From Minicystis rosea (GTDB taxonomy: Bacteria; Myxococcota_A; Polyangia; Polyangiales; Polyangiaceae): DNA of 64,000 nucleotides. A program made the position numbers and the translations under genes. The stretch lies in NCBI GenBank assembly GCA_001931535.1, contig CP016211.1:3314501-3378500 (forward strand), in the 5' to 3' direction. The notes below the pieces were generated by a model. That model ran no database searches. It was not told the origin of the DNA and saw only the letters and a list, made by a program, of their open reading frames with translations. Position 1 is the first letter of the stretch. Each line of letters starts with the position of its first letter. This document shows, piece after piece, positions 1 through 11,100 of this stretch.

Positions 1-1789
1 ATCCACGCCGACGCGGCCGCGAGATCCAACACCCGGACCTCTCCGATCGCGCGCCCATCGAGGCTCGCGCCGGCCGCCACCACGATGCCAATCGCCGCAT
101 CCTCCACGATCCACGCGAGCCGCGCATCCGGCATCTCGGGATCGAGCGGCACGTAGAAGCCCCCCGCCTCGAGCACCGCCACCAGCGCCACGACGAGATC
201 GATCGACCTTCGCGCATACACGCCGACCGCCGTCTCGGCCCCGACGCCCATCTCCCGCAGCCGATGCGCGAGCCGATGCGCCCTCACCAGAAGCTCTCCA
301 TAGGAGATCGACTCGTCTCCACGAACCAACGCCGTCGCATCCGGCGTCCGCGCCGCCTGCGCCTGAAAGAGCGCATGAATCGTCGCCTCCCGCGGATACT
401 CGCTACGCGTCGCGTTCCACGTCGTGACCACGCGCCGAAGCTCTTCCTCGGGCAAGATCGTCAGCTCTCCAATGGGCCGAGTCGGCTCCGCGACAGCCGC
501 GGCGAGCAGCACTTCGAAGTGCCTCGCCATGCGCGCGATGGTCGGCGCCTCGAAGAGATCGGTCGCGAATTCGATGCCTCCAGCGAGGCCGGAAGCCGTC
601 TCCACGAGCGTGAACGTGAGATCGAATTTCGCCGTCCCGCTCTCGGCCGCGAACCCGCGCCGCCCAATCTCCGAAGGCTTCGCGCCCGCGACCGGCGCAT
701 TCTGCAGCACGAAGACGATCTGGAAGATCGGCGATCGGCTGGGATCACGCTCGGGCTCGAGGGCCTGCACCAAGCGCTCGAAAGGCAGGTCTTGGTGCGC
801 ATAAGCACCGAGACAAGCCTCCCGCGCACGCGCGATCAGATCGGCGAAAGGCAGCTCGGCCGACAGCTCCACGCGCAGCGCCAGCGTGTTGACGAAGCAC
901 CCGATCAAGCCCTCGACCTCGCTCCGCGTTCGGCCCGCGATGGGCGTGCCCACCACGAGATCGGTCTGCTCCGTGTAGCGATGCAGGAGCACCTCGAAGC
1001 CGGCGAGCAGCGTCATGAACAACGTCGCGCCGCGATCCCGCGCGATCCGCCGGAGCCCTTCGGTCACCGCCTCCGGGACCGCGATGGGCACCCGCGCACC
1101 TCGATGCGAAGACACGGGCGGCCGAGGCTTGTCGGTGAAGAGCTCGATCGTGCGCGGCGCGCCTGCGAGCCGATCCTTCCAATACGCGAGCTGCCGCGCC
1201 TCGCGCTCGCCGGAGAGGGTGCGGCGCTGCCAAGCCGCATAGTCCGCATACTGAATCGACAGATCCGCGAGCGGCGACGGCCGCCCCGCAACGAAAGCAT
1301 CGTAGAGCGCCCCCATCTCGCGCGTCAGGACACCAATGCTCCACGCATCGGAGACGATGTGGTGCAAAGCCACCACCAGCACGTGATCGTGCTCCGAGAG
1401 CCCAATCAGCCGCGCACGCATCACGGGTCCACGCGCGAGATCGAACGGCCGCAGCGCCTCCGCTTCGATCTCGCGCCGCGCCGCCCCCTCGCGCTCGCTC
1501 TCGGGCAGGTCGGCCAAGCTCGAGAGCGCCAACGTCACCTCGGACACGTCATGAACGACGGCCACCGGCTTGCCGCAAGCAACGTCGTACGTCGTCCGCA
1601 GCACCTCGTGCCGGCGCACGATCTCCCGCAGGGCCCGCTCCAATGCGCCCGCATCGAGCGCGCCGGAGAGCCGTATCGCGACGGGCACGACATACGACGG
1701 ATCACCGGGCGCGAGCTGATCGATGAACCACAATCGCTCTTGCACAAACGACAGCACGCGCGGCACGCCGGGAGGCTCCACCGTGATGG
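1..1789 (-). other. NRPS C module 2: C-A (truncated by window edge)
   Basis: The C domain begins with VLSFVQERLWFIDQL and carries HHIVSDAWS, with Ala in place of the motif Gly. The A domain starts near position 410 but is cut before its A3 core, so no substrate can be read. Confidence 0.85.
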
Positions 1790-4700
1790 CCAGCGCCTCC
1801 GCGCCCGCCACATCTCCCAACCGCCCCGCGAGCCCAGCCACGGTGGGCGCTTCGAACAGCGCTCGCAACGGCAGCTCGACCCCCAGCACCGCCCGCAACC
1901 GCGCAACGACGCGCGTGGCCGAGAGCGAGTGCCCCCCCAGCTCGAAGAACCCATCATGCGCGCCCACCCGCGGCACACGCAGCACCTCCGCAAAGACCCT
2001 CGCAATCGCCTCCTCCACCGGCCCCCGCGCCGCAACGTACGCCCGCTCCTCCAACCCCAAAGACTCCGGCGCCGGCAACGCCCGACGATCGATCTTCCCA
2101 TTCGACGTCAGCGGCAGCGACGGAAGCGCCACATACGCCGAAGGCACCATGTACTCCGGCAGTCGCTCCTTCAAAAAGGCTCGCAGATCGACCGCCGGCA
2201 CCGGCGCCCCCGAGAACACCACATACGCGCAAAGTCGCTTGTCCCCCGCCCCATCGTCGAGCGAAAGCACCACCGCTTCCCGCACCGATTCGTGCTCCGA
2301 AAGCGCTGACTCAATCTCTCCAAGCTCGATCCGAAACCCTCGAATCTTCACCTGATGATCGATTCGACCGAGGTACTCGATATCCCCGTTCCCGAGCCTC
2401 CGCCCCAAATCACCCGTCTTGTACAGCCGGCCCTCACCACGATACGGGTCCTCCAAGAACCGCGCCGCCGTCAGCTCCGGCCGTCGTAAGTAACCCCGTG
2501 CCACACCGGCGCCACCCACATGAAGCTCGCCCACCACCCCCACGGGCACCGGACGACCACGCTCGTCCAACACGTGCACCGACAAGTCCGGAATCGGCAC
2601 CCCAATCACGCTCGACCACGACCGCTCCAGATCCGCTCGGCACAACGGCCGATACGTCACGTGCACCGTCGTCTCCGTGATCCCGTACATGTTCACGAGC
2701 TGCGGTGACACGTCCCCATGAAGCTCCCACCAAGGTCGAAGCGCGCCGATGTCCAGCGCTTCCCCTCCGAAGATCACGTATCGAAGCGCCAAAGAATCTC
2801 GTGCTGCATCACCCGCGTTCGCATCCGCATGCATCAATTGCCGGAACGCCGACGGTGTCTGATTGAGCACCGTCACCCGCTCCGACACCAACAGCGCATG
2901 AAACGACTCCGCGAACCGGCTCACCCAATACGGCACGATCACCAGCCGGCCGCCGTAAAAAAGCGCGCCCCAGATCTCCCACACCGAAAAGTCGAACGCG
3001 TACGAGTGGAACATCGTCCACACGTCCGAGGCCCCAAACCCATACCACCCCTCCGTCGCCGCGAAGAGACGCACCACGTTCCCGTGCGTCACCAGCGCCC
3101 CCTTCGGCTTCCCCGTCGAACCCGACGTGTAGATCACATACGCAAGGTCCTCCGGCGACGACGCCACCGCCAACGCATCCACCGATTCGCGCCCGATCTC
3201 CTCGGCATCCACATCGAGGCAAAGCACCGCCGTCGTGATGAGTGACGCATGCCGCGCCTCCGTCACCACCAGCGCGACCTCGGCATCCTCCAACATGAAC
3301 GCGAGCCGCTCCCGCGGGACCTCCGGATCGAGCGGCAGATACGCACCGCCCGCCTTCAGGATGCCGAGCATCCCCACCACCATCGCGAGCGTTCGATCCA
3401 TGCACAGGCCGACCAGCACCTCGCGCCCGACACCGCGACGGCGAAGCGCACGCGCCACCTGATTCGATTGTTCGTCGAGCGCGCGATACGTGAGGCTCTG
3501 CCCCTCGCACGTCACCGCCACTGCCTCGGGAGAGCGCGCCGCCACCGATGCAAACCACCCATGCAAGCTCGCGTGCGTGGCAAACGACTCCGTGCCTCCC
3601 GCCGCCGCAATCAAACGTGCTTCTTCTTCCGTCGTGAGGATCGGCAGCGTATCCACCGAGCGCCCCGGATCGGCCGCGACGCCTTCGAGCAGCGTCGTGA
3701 AGCAACCGATCATCCACTCGATCGTGGCCCCATCGAACAGATCGGTCGCGTATTCGAAGGTGCCGTGAATGCCTTCGTTCCCTTCGACGAGCGCCAGGTT
3801 GAGATCGACCTTCGCCGTCCCCGTCCCCACGGCGATCGCGCGCCGCCGCGTGCCCGTCATCTGCGTCGCCTGCCGCGGCGCGTTTTGCAGGGCGAAGAGC
3901 ACTTGAAACAAGGGATGACGGCTGGGATCGCGATGAGGCGCGATCTCCTGCACCAGCCGCTCGAACGGCAGATCCTGATGCGCATACGCGCCCAGGCACG
4001 TCTCCTTCACCTGCGCGAGCAGCGCTCGAAAAGGCGCCGCCGGATCGATGCGCGCCCGCAGCACCAGCGTGTTCACGAAGAAGCCGATGAGCTCTTCCGT
4101 CTCCGGCCGGCTGCGCCCGGCGCTCGGTGATCCGACCACCACGTCGTTCTGTCCCGTGAGCCGGTGCAGCAGCGTTTGAAAGGCCGCGAGCAACAGCATG
4201 AAGAGCGTCACGCCCTCACGCTGGGCCACCGCGCGGAGCCCCTCGGACACTGCCGGCGCGATCGCGAACGCTCGCTGAGCACCGCGATAGCTCTGCGTCG
4301 CCGGGCGCGGGCGATCGATGGGCAGATCGATCGACGCCGGCGCACCATCGAGCTGCCCCGTCCACCATGCGAGCTGATCGGCGAGCGCTTCACCCGAGAG
4401 GGCTCGTCGCTGCCACGCCGCGAAGTCCGCATACTGAATCACGGGCTCGTCGAGCGTCGACGGCTGCCCCTTGATAAACGCGTCGTACAAACCACCCAGC
4501 TCGCGCGCGAAGATCGCCTGTGACCATCCATCGAAGACGGCATGATGAACGGTCGCGCAAAAGACATGATCCTCCGCGGCCATCCGAAAGAGGCGCGCGC
4601 GCAGGAGCGGCCCAACCTCGAGCGAGAAGGGCCGGCGCGCTTCCGTCGCGAGGCGATCGCGCAACACGCGATCACGATCCTCCGCGGGAAGTGCCGTCAG

Positions 4701-5162
4701 ATCCTCCACCGGCAAGTCCACCGGCGCGGGGGCGTGAATCACCTGAACCGGTACGCCATCCGCGAGCGCGAGCGTCGTGCGCAGCACCTCGTGCCGGCGC
4801 GCGATCTCGCCGAGCGCGCGCCGCAAAGCATCCTCTTCGAGCGGCCCTTCGATGCGCAGCGCCGAAGGCAGTACGTACGCAATCCCACCGGGCTCGAGCT
4901 GCTCCAGGAACCAGAGCCGCTCTTGCCCGAACGACGCCGGCAAGGCCCCGTCGCGCGCCGCGCGTGGGATCGTCATCGCGCTCGAATCACGCCGCGCCGT
5001 GCGCTGCAGAAACGTGACGATCGCCTCCTTCCGCGCGCGCAGGCGCTCCTTCATCTCCTCGGTCAGAGCCCCTTTGGGCGCGCTCCATTTGAGCGACTCG
5101 CCCTCTGCCCAGAGGCGCACACCGAGCGCCGACAGCTGCCGAATCAGATCCAGATCGGTCAC
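1..5162 (-). CDS. Non-ribosomal peptide synthetase C, 5' part (docking-C-A(Thr)-T-C-A...), runs off the left edge
   Basis: About 1,720 residues are visible and the frame is open to the window edge. The GTG start at 5,162 sits behind GGGGAGG, 31 bp after the stop of synthetase B. Residues 1-52 (VTDLDLIRQLSALGVRLWAE, then SLKWSAPKGALT) match the TubC-type N-terminal docking domain, which receives the chain from an upstream synthetase. Next come a C domain (SFGQEQLWFLEQL near 80, HHAVFDG near 208), an A domain (TSGSTGKPKG near 680), a carrier (T) domain (LGGHSLSA near 1,075), a second C domain (HHIVSDA near 1,270) and the first third of a second A domain. The first C domain has LCL-type signatures although B ends in an epimerase, which argues against a simple B-to-C hand-over. 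The protein is cytosolic and needs phosphopantetheine on its carriers. Family and domain order are directly visible; its place in the assembly line is inference. Confidence 0.95.
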   Translation of the reverse strand, partial: MTDLDLIRQLSALGVRLWAEGESLKWSAPKGALTEEMKERLRARKEAIVTFLQRTARRDSSAMTIPRAARDGALPASFGQERLWFLEQLEPGGIAYVLPSALRIEGPLEEDALRRALGEIARRHEVLRTTLALADGVPVQVIHAPAPVDLPVEDLTALPAEDRDRVLRDRLATEARRPFSLEVGPLLRARLFRMAAEDHVFCATVHHAVFDGWSQAIFARELGGLYDAFIKGQPSTLDEPVIQYADFAAWQRRALSGEALADQLAWWTGQLDGAPASIDLPIDRPRPATQSYRGAQRAFAIAPAVSEGLRAVAQREGVTLFMLLLAAFQTLLHRLTGQNDVVVGSPSAGRSRPETEELIGFFVNTLVLRARIDPAAPFRALLAQVKETCLGAYAHQDLPFERLVQEIAPHRDPSRHPLFQVLFALQNAPRQATQMTGTRRRAIAVGTGTAKVDLNLALVEGNEGIHGTFEYATDLFDGATIEWMIGCFTTLLEGVAADPGRSVDTLPILTTEEEARLIAAAGGTESFATHASLHGWFASVAARSPEAVAVTCEGQSLTYRALDEQSNQVARALRRRGVGREVLVGLCMDRTLAMVVGMLGILKAGGAYLPLDPEVPRERLAFMLEDAEVALVVTEARHASLITTAVLCLDVDAEEIGRESVDALAVASSPEDLAYVIYTSGSTGKPKGALVTHGNVVRLFAATEGWYGFGASDVWTMFHSYAFDFSVWEIWGALFYGGRLVIVPYWVSRFAESFHALLVSERVTVLNQTPSAFRQLMHADANAGDAARDSLALRYVIFGGEALDIGALRPWWELHGDVSPQLVNMYGITETTVHVTYRPLCRADLERSWSSVIGVPIPDLSVHVLDERGRPVPVGVVGELHVGGAGVARGYLRRPELTAARFLEDPYRGEGRLYKTGDLGRRLGNGDIEYLGRIDHQVKIRGFRIELGEIESALSEHESVREAVVLSLDDGAGDKRLCAYVVFSGAPVPAVDLRAFLKERLPEYMVPSAYVALPSLPLTSNGKIDRRALPAPESLGLEERAYVAARGPVEEAIARVFAEVLRVPRVGAHDGFFELGGHSLSATRVVARLRAVLGVELPLRALFEAPTVAGLAGRLGDVAGAEALAITVEPPGVPRVLSFVQERLWFIDQLAPGDPSYVVPVAIRLSGALDAGALERALREIVRRHEVLRTTYDVACGKPVAVVHDVSEVTLALSSLADLPESEREGAARREIEAEALRPFDLARGPVMRARLIGLSEHDHVLVVALHHIVSDAWSIGVLTREMGALYDAFVAGRPSPLADLSIQYADYAAWQRRTLSGEREARQLAYWKDRLAGAPRTIELFTDKPRPPVSSHRGARVPIAVPEAVTEGLRRIARDRGATLFMTLLAGFEVLLHRYTEQTDLVVGTPIAGRTRSEVEGLIGCFVNTLALRVELSAELPFADLIARAREACLGAYAHQDLPFERLVQALEPERDPSRSPIFQIVFVLQNAPVAGAKPSEIGRRGFAAESGTAKFDLTFTLVETASGLAGGIEFATDLFEAPTIARMARHFEVLLAAAVAEPTRPIGELTILPEEELRRVVTTWNATRSEYPREATIHALFQAQAARTPDATALVRGDESISYGELLVRAHRLAHRLREMGVGAETAVGVYARRSIDLVVALVAVLEAGGFYVPLDPEMPDARLAWIVEDAAIGIVVAAGASLDGRAIGEVRVLDLAAASAW
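1790..5162 (-). other. NRPS C module 1: docking-C-A(Thr)-T
   Basis: The A domain reads FDFSVWE, VLNQTPS, RYVIFGGEA and VNMYGITETTVH. By the GrsA scheme this gives the code DFWNIGMVHK (final K assumed), the classic threonine code. The C domain has an intact HHAVFDG. The carrier serine lies at about 1,929. No epimerase follows, so L-Thr is expected. Confidence 0.88.
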
Positions 5163-5193
5163 GGCTCACCGCCCTCCCCGCGGCTCGTGCGCG

Positions 5194-8100
5194 TCATGCG
5201 AGATCGTCGTCGACGCTGCCCACGAGCATGTCGACGGCGTCCTGTGAAAGGTTCGCGTGCGCGAAGTCCGACGGCGTGTGCCCTCGTGCTTCGGGTGAAA
5301 CGCAATGCTCGACGAGCGCGCGCAGCGCCGTCAGAAAGCGCGCCCCGAGCGCCTCGATGGTCGAGCGACGATGGCGGCTCTCGCTGTAGCCGAGCCACAC
5401 GTGGAGCCGTCCCTTGACGACGCGCGCCGTCACGTCGACGAGGTATCGCCGCGCCGCCCGCGGGCTGCGCATCGGCCCCATCGGCCCCTCGGTCCAACGA
5501 AACGGCGTATCCTCCGACGACGCGCGATCGGTCTGCCCGAGGTAGTTGAACGACACCTCCGCAGCCGGCAGGCACGCGAGCGCCGCCGCCCCCTCACCTC
5601 CGCGCAGATACCGCAGCAGCCCATGCCCCATGCCGCGCCCCGGCACCGCTCGAATCTGCTCCTTCACCGCTTTGATGGCCGCGCCCGGGCCGCCCGCATG
5701 CGGCAGCTCGATCGCCAGCGGATACACGCTCGTGAACCACCCGACGGTGCGCGTGAGGTCGACGTCCTCGAAGATCTCCTCGCGCCCATGCCCCTCGAAA
5801 TCGAAGAGCGCTCCAGGCGCGCCCGTCCACTGCGCGAAGGCTTGCGAAAGCGCCGTGAGGAGAAGGTCGTTGATCTGCGTGCGGTACGCCTCCGGCGCGT
5901 GTCGGAGGAGCTGCTCCGTCTCCCCAGCACCGAGCGACGCGAGCACCGTGCGCGCCGATCCTTCGTCGTTGTCGCCGCGAACGTGATCGATGGGCAACCG
6001 CGCCCCCACCGCCGCGGGCCGCTCCATCCAATACCCGATCTCGGCGGCCACGGCCGCGCTCGCGGCGTGCTCCACGAGCTTCTCCGCCCAGCGCTTCCAC
6101 GACGTGGTCTTGGCCCGCAACACCGGCGTGGCCCCACGCTTCGCCTGGGCATACGCCGTCCCAAGATCATCGAGGATGATCCCCCACGACACCGCATCGA
6201 CGGCGACGTGATGCGCGATCAGAAGAAGCCGGCTCGGCGCGCCTTCCCCGGCGTCGAACAGCACCGCGCGCACGATCGGCCCCTCGGCCAGATCGAGGCT
6301 CGCCTGCGCCTCCGTCGCGGCCCGCTCCATCGCCGCTCGCCGCACGTCGGCCAGCGTCTCGGCGAGATCGACGACCCGGAGCGGCGCCTTCCGCGAGGGC
6401 GCCGCAATCGTTTGAGCTCCAACGTTCTCCGCGATCACGAGCCGCAACCGCAGCGCATCGTGATGATCGATCACAGCTGCCAGAGCCTGCTCCATCGCAA
6501 CGGCATCCACGCGCTCGCGCACCTCGACGAACACGCCTTGATTCCAGTGATGTGCATCGACGCGCGGGATCTCGAGCCACCAGCGCTCGATGGGCGTGAG
6601 CGGCACCGGCCCCGTCACCGGTCCCTGCTCCGCCGCCGCGACACGCCGCGTCCCCGCCACGGCCGCGAGCGCGGCGATGGTCGGGTGCTCGAAGATCTGC
6701 CGCAGCGAGATGTGGATGCTCTCTCGAAGCGCGCGCGACACGATCTGAATCGAGAGGATCGAATCACCGCCGATCTCGAAGAAGTTGTCGTGCACGCCGA
6801 CACGCGGCAGCTTCAACACGCCTGCCCAAATCCGCGCGAGCGCCTCCTCGATCGCGCTCGCCGGCGCCGCATAGATGGCCTCCGTCGCCGCGTGCTCCCC
6901 GTCCTCCGGCGCGGGCAACGCCCGCCGATCGACCTTGCCACTCTCCGTCAGCGGCAGCCTCTCGAGCAGCACGAAGCTCGCCGGCAGCATCGCCTCCGGC
7001 AGCCGCTCGCCGAGAAATCCCCGCAGCGCCGAGGCCGTCGGCCTCCCCCCATCAGAACACACCAGATACGCGACCAGCCGATCCTCACGCACGACGACCA
7101 CGCTCTCGCGCACCGCGGGATGCGACACCAACGTCGCCTCGATCTCGCCCAGCTCGATGCGGACGCCCCGCACCTTCACCTGACAATCGGCGCGCCCCAG
7201 GTACTCGATCGAACCATCCGAGAGCCGCCGCGCGAGATCACCGGTCCGGTACATCCGCGCCTCGGCCTCGTCGACGAACGGATCGCGCACGAACCGCTCG
7301 GCCGTGAGCTCGGGCCGGTTCAAGTACCCGCGCCCGACCTGGACCCCGGCGATGTAAATCTCCCCGCGGATCCCCTCCGGCACCGGCTCGCGCGCGTCGT
7401 CGAGCAGATAGATGTGCGTGTTGTGGATGGGCTTCCCGATCGGGACCACGCTCGCGCCGGGCCGGCACACGTGGGCCGTCACGTCGATCGCGGCCTCCGT
7501 CGGCCCATACAAATTGTGGAGCTCCACGCCCGGGAGCCGCGCATGGAACCGATCCACGAGCGCCGGCGGGAGCGCCTCCCCGCTCGCGATCACGCGCCTG
7601 AGCGACGCGCACCGCCCGAGGTTCGCCTCGTCGAGGAAGACCGCGAGCATCGAGGGGACGAAGTGCATCGTGGTGATGCGCTCGGCCTCGATCACCTCGG
7701 CGAGATACGCCGGATCCCGATGCCCGCCCGGCCGCGCCATCACGAGCCTCGCCCCGAACATCAGCGGCCAGAACAGCTCCCACACCGAGACGTCGAAGCT
7801 CGCAGGCGTCTTCTGGAGCACCCGATCGTTTGAGCTCAAACGATATTCGTGCTGCATCCACAAGAGGCGATTGAGCATCCCCCGATGCGTGTTCTCCGCA
7901 CCCTTGGGCCGCCCCGTGGACCCGGACGTGTAGATCACGTACGCGCGATCGTCGAGCCCGAGATCTCCACGCTCCGGAGGCGCATTCGGCTCGCCCGCGA
8001 TCCTCGCGCCCCCATCGGCATCGACGCGAATCACCTGCACGCGGCTCTCCGGAAGCGCGGTCGCGAGATGCGCAGTCGTGAGGATCACGGACGGCGCGCA

Positions 8101-11100
8101 GTCCTCCAGCATGAACGCGAGCCGCTCCCTCGGGTGCTCCGGATCGAGCGGCACATAGGCGCCGCCCGCCGCGAGCACGGCATGCATCGCGACCACCATC
8201 TCGATGGATCGCTCCATGTGCACGCCGACCAGCGAACCCCGCCGTACGCCGGCCTTGCGGAGCGCTTGGGCCAAGCGATTCACCCGCTCGTGGAGCGCGC
8301 GATACCCGATCTCGGTCCCTTCGAACGAGACCGCAACAGCATCGTTTGCCTCCATCGCCTGCGCCGCGAGCAGCTCGGGAACGAGCCGATCCGTCGGGTG
8401 CGCGAACGCCGTCGCGTTCCACTCCACGATGGCGCGACGCCGCTCGGCCTCCGTGAGAATGGGGAGCGTCGCGACCGCTCGATCCGGCCGCCTCACGATG
8501 GCTTCGAGCATCGTTTGCAGGTGGCCGAGCATCCGCTCGACCATGGCTTCGCCCACCCGCGCGGCATCGAATCCGATGCGCAGCAACAACGTGCCTCGGA
8601 ACGAGCTCTGGAGCGTGAGCGGATACGGCGGTCGCTCCACCGCGCGCGCGTCGGTGAGCACGAGGCTGCCCGAGCCCTTCCGCAGCGACGCCTCGATGGG
8701 CTGATTCTCGAAGACCACGAGGCTCTCGAAGAGCGGTGTCCCCCGCGGCACCTCCGACACCGCCTGCACTGCGGAGAGCGCGCTGTGCGAGAGCTCGCGC
8801 AGCTCGGCCTGCTGCTCTTGAAGCGCCGTCAGGAACGCGATCGCCGACCCCTGCGGATCGATCCGCGCCCGCACGGCCAGCGTGTTGATGAAGAGACCGA
8901 CCATGCGATCGATCCCCGCCACCGGCGCCGTTCGCCCGGAGACGGTGGATCCGAAGACCACGTCACGCTCTCCGCTGTAGCGCCCGAGGAGCAGCGCCCA
9001 CGCGCCCTGCACCAGCGTGCTCATCGTGATCCGCTGCCGCCGCGCGAACGTCGCGAGCGCCACCGAGGCCTCGTCCGAGAGCCGCGCCCGCCGCTCGTCG
9101 AAGCGCGCCGCGCGCGAGCGATCGATGCGCCCGTCGTCCCCCGGAAGCGGCGTGGGCGCCGTGAAGCCCGCGAGCTGCCGCCGCCAAAACGCCTCCGCAC
9201 GCGCCGAGTCCTGGGCCGCGAGCCAGCGCGCGTACGTGCCGTACGAAGGCGCGCGATCCATCTCGATCGCCCGCCCCTGCGCGCGCGCCTCGTAACGCCG
9301 GAGCGCTTCGTCGAGCAGGATGGGCATCGACCATCCATCGACCGCGATGTGATGCGACCCCCAAATGAAGCGCCACGTCACCTCGCCGAGCCTGAGCAGC
9401 GCGACCCGCATCAGCGGCGCGCACCCCAAATCGACGCCCCGCGCGCGATCCTCCATCGTGAAGCGCTCGACGGCGCGCGCCTGCTCTTCCGGCGCGAGCC
9501 CACGCAGATCCCGCTCCACGAAGGGCAACGTCGCCCGCGCCGACACCACCGCGATCGGCCGCTCCACGCCTTCCCACACGATGGACGTCCGCAGCGCCTG
9601 ATGCCGCTCGACCACCTCTTGGAACGCCCGCTCGAACGCCGCAACGTCGAGCCGCCCCTCGATGGTCCACGCGAGCTGCACGTAATAGACGCCGGGCTCC
9701 GTGGCGTAGAGCGCATGAAACAGGATCCCCTCCTGCATCGGCGAGAGCGGATGGATGTCCTCGATCCGCCTTTCCACGCGCCCCGCCAGCGCATCGAGCG
9801 GCCCTTGCTCGAGCCGCACCAACGGGAAGTCCGAAGGCGTGACGCCATAGGCTTCCGGCGACGTGCAATGCGTCACGAGCGCGCGCAGCGCGCCGGCGAA
9901 TCCATCTGCGAGCGCCTCGATGGTCGCGCGGCGATGGACGGCCTCGCTGTACGTGAAGCGCACGTGGAGCCGCCCATCGATCACGCTCCCGTGAACGTCG
10001 ATGAGATACGGCCGCCGATTGCGCGGCCCATGCGGCGCACCCGCCGGCTCGCGCGCGCGCCGGAACGGCGTCGCACCTACCGGCACGCTCCCTTCGATGC
10101 GGCCCAAGTAGTTGAAGCTCACCTCGGCACGCGGCAGCGCCGCGAGGCGCGCACCGATGTCGTCTCCGGTCCTCAGATATCGGAGCAGCCCTTGGCCGAG
10201 GCCGCGCCCGGGCACCGCCCGAATCTGCTCCTTGACGGCCTTGAGCACCTCACCCGGTCCACCGTCGATTGGTTTGAGCTCCAACGAATGGATCGTCGTC
10301 AACCACCCGACCGTGCGCGTCAGATCCACATCGGAGAAGACGTCCTCCCGGCCATGTCCCTCGACGTCGACGAGCACCGGCCCCATGCCCATCCATCCCA
10401 CGAACGCCTGCGCTACCGCGGTGAGGAGCACGTCGTTGATCTGCGTGCGATAGGCTTCGGGCACGCGCCGGAGCAGCGCCTCGGTCTCCTCCGGCGCGAA
10501 CGACACCAGCACCGATCGCGCTGATCCCTCGGTGTTCTCTCCACCCGCCTGATCGATCGGCAACGCGCGCCCGAGCGCCCGTTTCCCATCGAGCCAATAG
10601 GCGCTCTCTGCGGTCATCTCCGCCGACGCCGCGTGCGCGGCGAGGCGCTCGCTCCACTGCCGATACGACGTCGTCTTCGGCGGAAGCGCGGCCCGCTCCC
10701 CGCGTCGCGCCGCCGAGTACGCGCGCCAGAAATCCTCCATCAAGATGCGCCACGAGACCGCATCGACGGCGAGGTGGTGCGCCACGAACAGCACCCTTCC
10801 AGGTTGCTCGGCACCCGCCTCGAACAGCACCGCCCGCAGCACCGGCCCCGACTCCACATCGAGGCTCGCCTGCGCCTCCGTCGCCGCCTTCGCGATCACG
10901 GCAGCGCGCTCGCTCTCGCTCACATCGCGCAGATCCACGCGCCACATGGGCACGTCGCCCCCCGGCTCCACGAACCGCTGCTCCCACCACGAAGCCTCGC
11001 GCCGCACGCGCAACCGAAGCGCATCATGATGCTCCAAGATCGCGGCAATCGCCGCTTCGACCGCGCCCCCTTCGAGCGGCCCTTCGGCTTCGAGGAAGAA

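Larger units (their letters stand above)
5197..9769 (-). other. NRPS B module 4: C(DCL)-A(Ser)-T-E
   Basis: The C domain starts IEDIHPLSPMQEGILFHAL with HHIAVDGWS. The A domain reads FDVSVWE, TMHFVPSML, RRVIASGEA and HNLYGPTEAAID, code DVWHISLIDK, close to the Ser code DVWHLSLIDK. A terminal E domain (HHVAVDAVSW) implies D-Ser leaving this protein. Confidence 0.88.
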
